A stretch of DNA of 15,677 nucleotides from Agrocybe praecox (lineage: Eukaryota; Basidiomycota; Agaricomycetes; Agaricales; Agrocybaceae), in assembly GCA_964017145.1 (NCBI GenBank), contig CAXHKQ010000222.1, positions 1-15,677 on the forward strand, in the 5' to 3' direction. Below are positions 7,361 to 15,244 of the stretch, piece after piece. The notes beneath the pieces were generated by a model. The model was given only the letters and a program-made list of their open reading frames with translations, was not told the DNA's origin and did no database searches. Both the position numbers and the translations under genes were made by a program. Position 1 is the stretch's first letter; each line of letters begins with the position of its first letter.

Positions 7361-10300
7361 ATGCCCGATCGAGTTAGCGATAGGACTACGAAGGGCGTGC
7401 CGCCGAAGCGGTACGACGCCAACGTAGAGGAAAGTCCAGATTTCCTCGGTTTCTCGTCTCCCGCTACGACTAGCGGCGACACGCAATCCAATGCCGACGT
7501 GACGCAGGGCGCCAGCGCGCTCGATGACGAACAGCCCGATAATGGCGGCGATCACGGCGCACTCGATGACGACGGAGCGCACAACGACGGCATGCTCATT
7601 GCCGACTGCGCTCAAGGAGGCGCACATAGTTGCGGAGGCGCGCATCGCAAAGTCGTACACGGTGCTGACGACACGCACATCGGAGACGCAACATCCGATG
7701 ATGAGGACGGTGATGATGACTCGCGCGGCATCGACGTACACCGTTCTGGGAGCGCACACAATGCCCAACAAGTCGACCTGATGCAGATGATGCAAATGAT
7801 GCAGCAGATGCAGCAAACGCAGCTGCATATGCAGCAGCAGTTTGCAAAGCGAGAACGCGATGCTGCACAGCGAGAACGCGATGCTGAACAGCGAGAACGT
7901 GCCGCTGCATGGCGAGTGCAACAGCAGCTTGACGACTTTCGCCAACATGTCGGCGCGTCAGTGCTGAATCGGGAGACGCCGTCGACTTGCTCCACTGCCA
8001 TACCTCTCCACGCCAAGTCGCCGTCACAGGCCGGGGTTTCCGGTTCGACTGCACGCACGCAGAACACCGCCACGACGTCTGTGACTTTCAGCGGGGTCGA
8101 TGCAGCATCTTCGGCTTGTGGTACACTTGCATCCACAGTTAATCCTCTACAGCAGTCTGCCCACTCGAGGCCGACAATCCGAACGGCCGTCAACACGCCC
8201 ACGACTACAGGGAACCTGACGCAGACTGAGCGGCATGCTGCTTACTACGTGCAGTTTCCCCAATCCGCACCGCCTCCGTCGGTACATCGGTCGCCCATGT
8301 ATGGTTCCGCTGTATACGATCCTCCTCAACGGCAGCTAGAGGCGCAGCCAGAAAACGCTCACGCGTTACGTCATCCGCGACAATTGCTGGACCTGCCGCG
8401 TTTTGACGGAACGCTGAAGGATTGGCCGAAGTTCGAGGCATCGTTCCGGACAACAACGTTGAAGTACGGATACGACGACGTAGAAAATCTGTGTCGACTG
8501 CAGAAAGCCTTACATGGCGAGGCTGAACAGACGGTTGAGGACCTACTCATCCAACCGGAGCGCGTCGCAGAGATAATGGAGTCATTATTTGATTCCTACG
8601 GCGATCCTGAGTTGCTGATTTGCAACCAAATCGAACGAGCACGGAAACTCCCGCAGGTGTTCGAATCGCACCTGGAGCAGCTGGTGCCATTTGCGGCTGT
8701 CGTACGCAACGTCGCCGCGCACTTGGACACACCAAATACGCAGCAATATCTGGCGGATCCGATGCTCCTCAGGGAGTTGGTTCAGAAGCTGCCTATGTCG
8801 CGACGCCTCGACTGGCATAGTGTACGTGAGCGAATTCAGCCGCACGCCACAGTGCGGGACTTTTCTGCATGGCTGTCCGACCTGGCGCGTCGCGTCCGTC
8901 ATGAAATCGCGTTGGATAATTCCGCAAGTTCGAGCAAACCGCCATCTACAATCGGTGTTTCTGGACGGAACACGAACAAGCCGCAGGCTGCACGGCGGGT
9001 CATGCTGAACGACGCTGTCGTCGAGCAACGTCGTCGCATATGTAGCAACTGCAGCAATGAGCACGCGACGGAGGAATGCAATGCGTTCAAGCAGATGTCT
9101 GTTGCCGATCGCTGGCACACCGTGACTCAACGCGCATGGTGTTTCGGGTGCCTCAACGAGGGCCACATTTTGCCGAGCTGCCGCGACAAGCAGCGATGCG
9201 GAATCGACGAGTGCCAACGATGGCACCACAGACTGCTGCACCGCCAAGACGACGATGTGCAGTCAGAACCAGCGATAGCAGAGCGCCGACGCGACCGAAC
9301 GAACCAAATCAAAACAAATCGTCACGTACGCAGCGGAGGTGAGGCGACGCGCACGACTGCAAGCGCGACACCGACCAACGAACGAACGAACGCCGGCGAC
9401 AAAGGTGCAGCAGTCGACCTATCCGCAGCGACGCCACAGGAGCCGGAGGAGCGTGTATGTACGTGTCAAGACAACGTGAAGGAGAGCACGCTGCTCTTCC
9501 GCGTGATGCCGATTGTTCTTCACGCCAATGGCAGAGAACTGCGGACGCATGCCCTGTTCGACGAGGGCTCTTCCGTCAGTCTGATTGACGACAGCGTTGC
9601 AACGGAACTGGGGCTGGACGGACCGGCCACAGACATGAGCATGAAATGGTTCGGGCGACACACGACCGTGCTCAAGTCGCGCAAACTAACACTCAGCATC
9701 AGCGGACCGACGCAGAAACAGTATCCCATGAACGCGCGCACGATCCGCAATCTGTCGTTACCTACACAGTCGCTGGACGCGGAAAAGCTGTGCGCGTCGA
9801 ATCCACATTTGAATGACGTGCCGCTGGAGTCTTATCATGATGCCGTACCGCGCGTGCTGATCGGATTGGACAACCATCACTTGGGAGTCCCGAAGGAGGT
9901 GAGGGCTGATGCCGATGATGACGGGATCGTAGCAGTTCGGTCGAAGCTGGGCTGGGCGGTGTATGGGAGCGACGGGCCGGCGTATCTCCCGAATGCGATG
10001 GTGTTTTTGGTGGACGGCGAGCGCCACGAAGAGTATGAACTACTCAACGAGACAGTGCGCAGTTTTATCACGTCAGACGACTTCGGCGTACGAACTCCAA
10101 ATCAACGCATTGAGTCCGATGACGATAAACGCGCGCGCGCCATTCTCCAAAACACCACGAAACGTGTCGGTGAACGTTTTGAAACGGGCTTGCTGTGGCG
10201 ACAAGACAACATCAATCTGCCGCCGAGTTTCGACATGGCTCTTCGGCGGTTGACGAACATCGAGGCGCGAATGCGCCGGGAGCCGGAGTTCGCCATCCAG

Positions 10301-13300
10301 TACAATGATCAAATCAACGCGTATCTGGCCAAGGGCTACGCCAGAAAACTATCCGACGACGAGGTGCGGCGACAGGATCCGCGCTGCTGGTATTTACCGC
10401 ACTTTGCGGTCGTGAACCCAAACAAACCGGGAAAATTCCGGCTAGTTTTTGACGCAGCTGCAAAAGTCCATGGTGAGTCGCTGAATTCCGCGTTGCTGTC
10501 GGGGCCCGACGACAACATGCCGCTGACGCGGCTGCTTTTCCAGTTCCGGATGGGCGAGGTGGGCATTTGCGCTGACATAGCCGAAATGTTCCATCAAGTG
10601 CGGATCCGCGACGAAGATCAGTGCGCGCAGCGATTCCTGTGGCGCGGAGGCGACGAGACGATGCGACCAGAGGTGTATGCGATGACAGTCATGACGTTCG
10701 GCGCCACCTGCTCACCGACTGCCGCACAACACGTTAAAAACGTGAACGCGGATGAATTCGCAACAGAATATCCGGACGCTGCGAACGCAATTCGTCGACG
10801 ACACTATGTCGATGATTACGTGGCAAGTTTCGCGACGGCCGATGAAGCAGCGCGCGTGACGTCCGATGTCATTGAGGTGCATCGCCGAGGCGGATTCGTT
10901 TTGCGCGGCTTCGTCTCCAACAGTCGAGCAGTTCTGGAGTCCCTAGGCGTGTCAACGGGGCCCGGCGACCAGGTCGAGCTCGAGCCGGACTCTAACTTCG
11001 AAAAGATCCTCGGAATGACGTGGAGCACCGACGACGACACGTTCCGCTTCCGGACGCGCTTTTCCCGAGTACCGCAGAACGTGCTGGACGGCACAAAACG
11101 ACCGACGAAACGCACCATTCTGAGCACATGCATGAGCGTCTTCGACCCGTACGGTTTGCTCGCGAACTTCATGCTGCCACCAAAGCTCATGGTGCAAGAC
11201 ATGTTTCGAATGGGACTAGACTGGGACGAACCAGCGCCGGACGAGATCTGGCACCGTTGGGAGGCATGGCGCGTCGAAATCAGCCGGACACATTTGCTGC
11301 GGATGCCACGCTGTCCGTTCATCAACGCCAACGCAATCACGGATCTCCAACTGCACATTTTTGCAGATGCCAGTGAAGCCGCGTTTGCGGCTGTGGCCTT
11401 CTGGCGCATGACACGCGGCGAAAACGTGACGCTGTCGTTCGTTGCGGGAAAGGTGAAAGTCGCGCCGACGCCGATTCAATCTATGCCTCGACTAGAATTG
11501 AATGCAGCAGTGCTCGCGACACGCCTGCTGGACGAAATACGACGTAGCCACGACGGTGTCAACATCAACAGAGTCGTTATGTGGAGCGACAGCGAGACCG
11601 TTCTCAAATGGATTCGCTCGGACCAGAGGAAATACAAGCAGTACGTTGGATTTCGAGTTGCTGAAATTGCTGAGAGCACGCCGACGAACATTTGGAGATG
11701 GGTGCCTACATCACAGAATGTTGCTGACGACGGAACGCGCATCAGAAATCCACCATCGTTCGAGCCGGACGGGCGCTGGCTGTGGGGTCCGGCGTGGCTC
11801 CGCGGTGATGAAAACGAGTGGCCAAAGCAACGTGACGTGACTGGAGCGTTGGACCTGTGTCCGGAGGAGGTGCGCTCGAAGTATGTGGGCATCACGGTCG
11901 AGCAAAAGCTGATCGACTACGGTCGCTTCTCCAATTTCCACCGACTGTGCCGTACCGCCGCCTGGATGATTCGTTTTCGCAACAACGCGCTGAGAAATCG
12001 ACGCGGAACGCAGCGCTCCCACGGCGAGTTGACTGCGGCCGAGGTGGACGATGGGCTGATACTTCTGTGCAGAATGGTACAAATGGAGGTTTATGGCTGT
12101 GAGTATGCTACGCTAAAACGCCGAAAATCTATCGATCGTACGTCGCCAATCTTCGTACTGAATCCGTACATCGATGAGAGCGGATTGTTGCGACTATGTG
12201 GGCGAACGGACGCGGCTGCTGACCAGTACATGACGCATGACGCACGCCGACCGATTATTTTGCCACGCCATCACCACTTTACCAAGCTGTTAGTGCGATC
12301 ACATCATGAACGACTGGCGCATCAGCTGGTCGACGCGACAATAGCGGCCGTACGACAACGATTTTGGGTGCCACAGGTGCGGATGCTAGTGCGGCACGTG
12401 CAGCAGACGTGTCAAATATGTCGGATCCGGAAAGCGGCGCCGGAGATCCCAACACAAGGACAGCTACCACCAGATCGCATCACGCCACATGTACGTCCAT
12501 TCGCCAGTACTGGCTTGGACTATTTTGGTCCGGTCATGGTGCGTATCGGAAGGCGCCAAGAAAAGCGCTGGGTAGCACTTTTCACATGCCTGGCGGTGCG
12601 GGCCGTTCATCTGGAGATCGCTGCAAATCTTTCCACTGACGCATGCCTACTGGCGATTCGCAACTTGATCAACATCCGTGGTGTGCCGAACTTGATTAGA
12701 TGTGATAACGGCACTAATTTTGTCGGCGCGCGAAACGCGCTAGAGAAAACGGACGGTTTTTTCGATCCAGATGCCGTGCAGCGTGAGCTGACGACGCGTG
12801 GCATTGAGTGGAAATTCAATCGGCCCGGGAATCCTGAAGCAGGAGGAGCGTGGGAACGACTGGTGCAGAGCATCAAGCGTGTTCTTGCCGTGACGCTCCA
12901 GCAAACAACGCCCGAGGTCGAAACGCTACGAGCGCATCTCATGGAGGCAGCGAACATAATCAACTCTCGCCCATTGACGCATGTACCAGTGGACCCCGAG
13001 GATGAAGAGCCCATCACGCCGAACCACTTTCTTCTCGGCGGACCGAATCTGACCACTACACCCGATCCAGCGGACGTCAATCCGCTCTGTTCGCGCGAGC
13101 AATGGGTCCGGAGCCGCGAGATGTCGAGGCAGTTTTGGGTGCGATGGATCAGAGATTACCTGCCGGAGCTAACCCGACGGTCCCAACATTATCCAGCTCG
13201 AGTGCCACTCCAATCAGGTGATTTGGTCATCGTGTGCGACGATGCACAGCCCCGGAGCCGTTGGATGCGCGGCCGTGTGGTGGAGACATCGATGGGAGCA

Positions 13301-13396
13301 GACGGCCAGGTGCGGTCTGCAAAAGTGCGGACACCGGACGGGGAGTACTGGCGCCCAACGACAAAGCTGGCGGTCTTGGACGTGAGTTCGCCTTGA
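7361..13396 (+). CDS. BEL/Pao Gag-Pol polyprotein
   Basis: A 2011-residue frame from the first in-frame ATG (7361, G at -3) to TGA at 13394-13396, without internal stops. Residues 1-139 are acidic and Asp/His-rich. 140-197 is a Met/Gln-rich then charged helix likely to coil and multimerise Gag. 345-518 is a DUF1759-like capsid region. Zinc knuckles start at C561 (CSNCSNEHATEEC) and C594 (CFGCLNEGHILPSC). The aspartic protease has D734 in FDEGSSVSLI. RT has D1072 in CADIAEMF and YVDD at 1149-1152. RNase H shows D1336, E1379, D1410 and D1456. Integrase has an HH-CC region, then D1720, D1782 and E1832, and a DUF5641-like C-terminus. All catalytic residues are present, so the protein is plausibly active in virus-like particles. 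No frameshift separates gag and pol, as is common in BEL/Pao. An AUG-free open extension precedes the ATG. Confidence 0.95.
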   Translation: MPDRVSDRTTKGVPPKRYDANVEESPDFLGFSSPATTSGDTQSNADVTQGASALDDEQPDNGGDHGALDDDGAHNDGMLIADCAQGGAHSCGGAHRKVVHGADDTHIGDATSDDEDGDDDSRGIDVHRSGSAHNAQQVDLMQMMQMMQQMQQTQLHMQQQFAKRERDAAQRERDAEQRERAAAWRVQQQLDDFRQHVGASVLNRETPSTCSTAIPLHAKSPSQAGVSGSTARTQNTATTSVTFSGVDAASSACGTLASTVNPLQQSAHSRPTIRTAVNTPTTTGNLTQTERHAAYYVQFPQSAPPPSVHRSPMYGSAVYDPPQRQLEAQPENAHALRHPRQLLDLPRFDGTLKDWPKFEASFRTTTLKYGYDDVENLCRLQKALHGEAEQTVEDLLIQPERVAEIMESLFDSYGDPELLICNQIERARKLPQVFESHLEQLVPFAAVVRNVAAHLDTPNTQQYLADPMLLRELVQKLPMSRRLDWHSVRERIQPHATVRDFSAWLSDLARRVRHEIALDNSASSSKPPSTIGVSGRNTNKPQAARRVMLNDAVVEQRRRICSNCSNEHATEECNAFKQMSVADRWHTVTQRAWCFGCLNEGHILPSCRDKQRCGIDECQRWHHRLLHRQDDDVQSEPAIAERRRDRTNQIKTNRHVRSGGEATRTTASATPTNERTNAGDKGAAVDLSAATPQEPEERVCTCQDNVKESTLLFRVMPIVLHANGRELRTHALFDEGSSVSLIDDSVATELGLDGPATDMSMKWFGRHTTVLKSRKLTLSISGPTQKQYPMNARTIRNLSLPTQSLDAEKLCASNPHLNDVPLESYHDAVPRVLIGLDNHHLGVPKEVRADADDDGIVAVRSKLGWAVYGSDGPAYLPNAMVFLVDGERHEEYELLNETVRSFITSDDFGVRTPNQRIESDDDKRARAILQNTTKRVGERFETGLLWRQDNINLPPSFDMALRRLTNIEARMRREPEFAIQYNDQINAYLAKGYARKLSDDEVRRQDPRCWYLPHFAVVNPNKPGKFRLVFDAAAKVHGESLNSALLSGPDDNMPLTRLLFQFRMGEVGICADIAEMFHQVRIRDEDQCAQRFLWRGGDETMRPEVYAMTVMTFGATCSPTAAQHVKNVNADEFATEYPDAANAIRRRHYVDDYVASFATADEAARVTSDVIEVHRRGGFVLRGFVSNSRAVLESLGVSTGPGDQVELEPDSNFEKILGMTWSTDDDTFRFRTRFSRVPQNVLDGTKRPTKRTILSTCMSVFDPYGLLANFMLPPKLMVQDMFRMGLDWDEPAPDEIWHRWEAWRVEISRTHLLRMPRCPFINANAITDLQLHIFADASEAAFAAVAFWRMTRGENVTLSFVAGKVKVAPTPIQSMPRLELNAAVLATRLLDEIRRSHDGVNINRVVMWSDSETVLKWIRSDQRKYKQYVGFRVAEIAESTPTNIWRWVPTSQNVADDGTRIRNPPSFEPDGRWLWGPAWLRGDENEWPKQRDVTGALDLCPEEVRSKYVGITVEQKLIDYGRFSNFHRLCRTAAWMIRFRNNALRNRRGTQRSHGELTAAEVDDGLILLCRMVQMEVYGCEYATLKRRKSIDRTSPIFVLNPYIDESGLLRLCGRTDAAADQYMTHDARRPIILPRHHHFTKLLVRSHHERLAHQLVDATIAAVRQRFWVPQVRMLVRHVQQTCQICRIRKAAPEIPTQGQLPPDRITPHVRPFASTGLDYFGPVMVRIGRRQEKRWVALFTCLAVRAVHLEIAANLSTDACLLAIRNLINIRGVPNLIRCDNGTNFVGARNALEKTDGFFDPDAVQRELTTRGIEWKFNRPGNPEAGGAWERLVQSIKRVLAVTLQQTTPEVETLRAHLMEAANIINSRPLTHVPVDPEDEEPITPNHFLLGGPNLTTTPDPADVNPLCSREQWVRSREMSRQFWVRWIRDYLPELTRRSQHYPARVPLQSGDLVIVCDDAQPRSRWMRGRVVETSMGADGQVRSAKVRTPDGEYWRPTTKLAVLDVSSP

Positions 13397-13422
13397 ATCG
13401 ACTCGGCGTACGGGGCCCGGGA
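13397..13422 (+). other. Possible polypurine-tract region before the 3' LTR
   Basis: CGGGGCCCGGGA (13411-13422) directly abuts the 3' LTR, where plus-strand priming is expected. It is interrupted by CCC, so it is a weak purine tract. The position is right; the sequence quality is poor. Confidence 0.4.
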
Positions 13423-13805
13423 TGTTGCCAACTGATTGGGCGCATCTGTACTTTAACGATAATGGGTGAATGAGACAGAATGATTGCGAGCAGAAACTCA
13501 TGGCTTGCTAGGGCTAGCGCGTCTGCTGTGTTGCGAGCAGAAACTCATGCTTGCTAGGGCTAGCGCGTCTGCTGTGTGTGATGTGCGTGATATAAAAGAA
13601 GCGCGGTTCTGGCAGAACATGTCAATTCTGCCGAGCCGCCGAAGAAGAAACAGCCCAAATCAAAGGTGAGAGAATAACACGAAAACAATCTTATAAACAC
13701 ACAACTTATACCCGAAAACTATATTGCAGAATTAAACCTCACTTCACTACCCTGAGCGACGTCGTGTGTGTTACAATTCTGGGCCGGCGGCGAGGATTCG
13801 CCACA
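13423..13805 (+). repeat. 3' LTR of the BEL element
   Basis: 383 bp, identical to the 5' LTR apart from two single-base deletions (ATGCTTG for ATGGCTTG in the second tandem repeat, and CCGAG for CCGGAG). The tandem repeats are at 13485-13531 and 13532-13577, the TATA box at 13591-13598. A good donor-like AAG|GTGAGAG is conserved in both LTRs. Confidence 0.95.
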
Positions 13806-14022
13806 GTAGCTCTAGTGAAAGAATGAGGCAGCATAAATCGTGAAAAATTAGCATTTTGCAAGGGTTAGCGATGAATACTTTTTGAACGTGATCAAGATGT
13901 TTTAGGACCGCTGATTTGAGGCTATCGAGCTAAAATGAAACTATGTAGAAGATTAAAAAAAGTGTTCATCTAAAATGTTAGTCCTTCCCTATTTCTCCCG
14001 ATACTTATCAGCCCATGTAGTA
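13806..14022 (+). repeat. Direct repeat copy B, right flank of the BEL element
   Basis: It starts at the first base after the 3' LTR with GTAGCTCTAG and ends GCCCATGTAGTA. It is the full-length partner of 6547-6720 and carries about 43 extra bases before the shared CAGYCCATGTAGTA end. The two copies differ by many substitutions, whereas the LTRs between them have none, so this duplication is older than the BEL insertion. Confidence 0.8.
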
Positions 14023-14593
14023 AGTGTTCAAATGTTCTAATTGTCCCTACTGTTTTAACTTACATTCATTTCAATTGCGAACGTTTCAACGTTTTCCATA
14101 TTTTCGGTTCGTATCAAGTGTTTCACTAGAACTAAAATCTCTAGATTACACAATCTATATGTTGTTTCTGACCGAGCTATAACATGCGAGCTATACGCAC
14201 CTCACAGCTCATATTATACCTGTCGAAGGCACTTCTAGAACATAATTGTATCAGATTTCGTAATCAGGAGACCAAAGCACTTCGGAAATGCGCATTCATA
14301 CGATGGAATTAAATAGTTAACTTTTGACATAATGGTCGAAATGCTAATTCTGAATTTCACGAACAAAGCCAGAACCTTTCACTTTCGCTCCAAACACTGC
14401 GAAATGCCAACCGCATCTGCGCTTCATATGTAGCACTGCTGCACACACATGAGTAAACATGAGGCTCAAGCCTCATGCGTTGTTGGAATAGGTCGCAATT
14501 CGCAACGCAAAGGCCATCTGTGGACAGCTGCTCTTGGATAATGAGCATATCACAAATTACATTAGGGCCTCCTCCTCGTCCTCGCACACTTAC
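14023..14593. other. Non-coding sequence, presumed UBC9 intron 2
   Basis: On the minus strand this follows the UBC9 exon 2 donor (GTAAGT at 14588-14593). I searched it for the next UBC9 block (PWEGG... and the HPNVYPSG/catalytic Cys region) and for a J2 membrane anchor on the plus strand, and found neither. A 20-bp near-perfect hairpin lies at 14458-14477. The rest is unremarkable AT-rich sequence. Confidence 0.6.
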
Positions 14594-14677
14594 CGTCTTC
14601 TTGCGCGGAATCGCGCACTCCCACACCATCAGGTTCAGCGTGCCGTCCGTGTTCTTGATGGGCCGCGCAACGAAGCC
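14594..14677 (-). CDS. UBC9 (UBE2I/lwr): UBC9 SUMO-conjugating E2, coding exon 2
   Basis: 28 codons between an acceptor (GGGATAG, AG at 14678-14679) and a strong donor (ACG|GTAAGT), phase 0 on both sides. The peptide contains [17 protein letters not shown] and [11 protein letters not shown]. It continues DHPF of exon 1 exactly as in animal UBC9 (DHPFGFVA.P.KN.DGT.NLM.WECAIPGKK). The N-terminal helix and first strands of UBC9 bind SUMO and E1. One departure stands out: the near-invariant Gly of AIPGKK is Arg here (CGC). The next exons, including the catalytic cysteine, are not in the window. Confidence 0.95.
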
Positions 14678-14944
14678 CTATCCCAGCGACCACAACACAA
14701 AACCAAACATTCGTTCATCAATATCAGCGAGAATTGTCTGCAATCTGCAATGCAATGTGCAAGTGCAAACCGAAAAACCAAAACAATGGGGGCGCTTTTT
14801 GGGCCAGCCGGACTGTTGTTGTTGTGGCGGTGCAGCAGCAGCAGCAGCACCATGAACGCCGCGCGCACCTCAATGCCAACACCAACAACAACAACGGCAG
14901 CTGCGGGGCCAATTCGCGGCTATGGCTGGTTTTGGAAAACTTAC
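14678..14944 (-). other. UBC9 (UBE2I/lwr): Intron 1 of UBC9
   Basis: 267 bp with a GTAAGT donor (14939-14944) and an ATAG acceptor. It contains short trinucleotide runs, (GCA)n at about 14832-14849 and (CAA)n at about 14882-14895 on the plus strand. The long plus-strand frame across it is antisense and has no recognisable domain. Confidence 0.9.
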
Positions 14945-15010
14945 AAATGGATGATCCTTGCGCCAGGCTTTGCGCTCCTCGCCCAGACGTGCGATGGCGA
15001 TGCCGGACAT
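14945..15010 (-). CDS. UBC9 (UBE2I/lwr): UBC9 SUMO-conjugating E2, coding exon 1
   Basis: 22 codons beginning MSGIAIARLGEERKAW and ending RKDHPF, nearly identical to animal UBC9 N-termini. The ATG at 15008-15010 has the insect-type context CAACATG. The exon ends in TTT|GTAAGT, phase 0. UBC9 is the single E2 of the SUMO pathway: it receives SUMO from the SAE1/UBA2 E1 and modifies lysines in PsiKxE motifs, mainly in the nucleus. It is essential in Drosophila (lesswright). It points toward UBE2J2, so the two E2 genes are convergent. Confidence 0.96.
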
Positions 15011-15146
15011 GTTGTGTTGATGGGGATGTGGAGTGGACTGGACTTGTGGAGCCGGATTGGCGTGGGTTTTGTTGATCTGCGGATCTCTCTGGTGGGATCG
15101 CCGCGTGCTCCTCTGCTGCTGTCGCGCGTGTTCAGAGTGTTTGCAA

Positions 15147-15165
15147 GTGTGTGTGTGTGTGTGTG
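15147..15165 (+). repeat. (GT)n microsatellite, 19 bp
   Basis: Uninterrupted GT dinucleotides. Read as (AC)n in the UBC9 leader on the minus strand. Confidence 0.95.
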
Positions 15166-15210
15166 CGAGCGATGGGATTGAACCGCACACCGCAAACACC
15201 GAATGCGAAT

Positions 15211-15244
15211 GTGTGTTTGTGTGCGTGTGTGTGTGTGTGTGTGC
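15211..15244 (+). repeat. Interrupted (GT)n microsatellite, 34 bp
   Basis: GT repeats with one TTT and one GC interruption. Likely length-polymorphic, and placed in the UBC9 leader or promoter. Confidence 0.9.

Larger units (their letters stand above)
6722..13805 (+). mobile_element. Full-length BEL/Pao-type LTR retrotransposon
   Basis: The 7084-bp element is bounded by direct LTRs starting TGTTGCC and ending GCCACA. It has one uninterrupted gag-pol frame in the order capsid, zinc knuckles, protease, RT, RNase H, integrase. The domain types (DUF1759/DUF1758-like regions and a DUF5641-like C-terminus) point to BEL/Pao, not Gypsy or Copia. The LTRs have no substitutions and only two single-base gaps, so insertion is recent. 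The flanking 4-mers are GTAC (6718-6721) and GTAG (13806-13809), an imperfect target duplication. No env-like frame follows pol. It lies in the same orientation as the UBE2J2 gene and antisense to UBC9. Confidence 0.95.

Noticed and set aside
7065..7427. Arg-rich 120-codon plus-strand frame overlapping the start of gag
   Set aside because: There is no ATG start and no recognisable domain. Two overlapping open frames are plausible in GC-rich sequence. It is kept only as part of a finding.
7274..8202. Several long minus-strand frames inside gag
   Set aside because: They are Ser/Cys- or Val-rich shadows of the gag coding strand, with no independent motif.
14534..15181. Plus-strand open frame of 215 codons over the UBC9 exons
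   Set aside because: It is antisense to the UBC9 exons and crosses trinucleotide and GT repeats. It has no recognisable domain.
15011..15199. In-frame N-terminal extension of UBC9 (His/Thr-rich)
   Set aside because: The frame is open but starts only at a GTG, with no ATG. The known UBC9 start MSGIAI has a good insect context, so this is untranslated leader.
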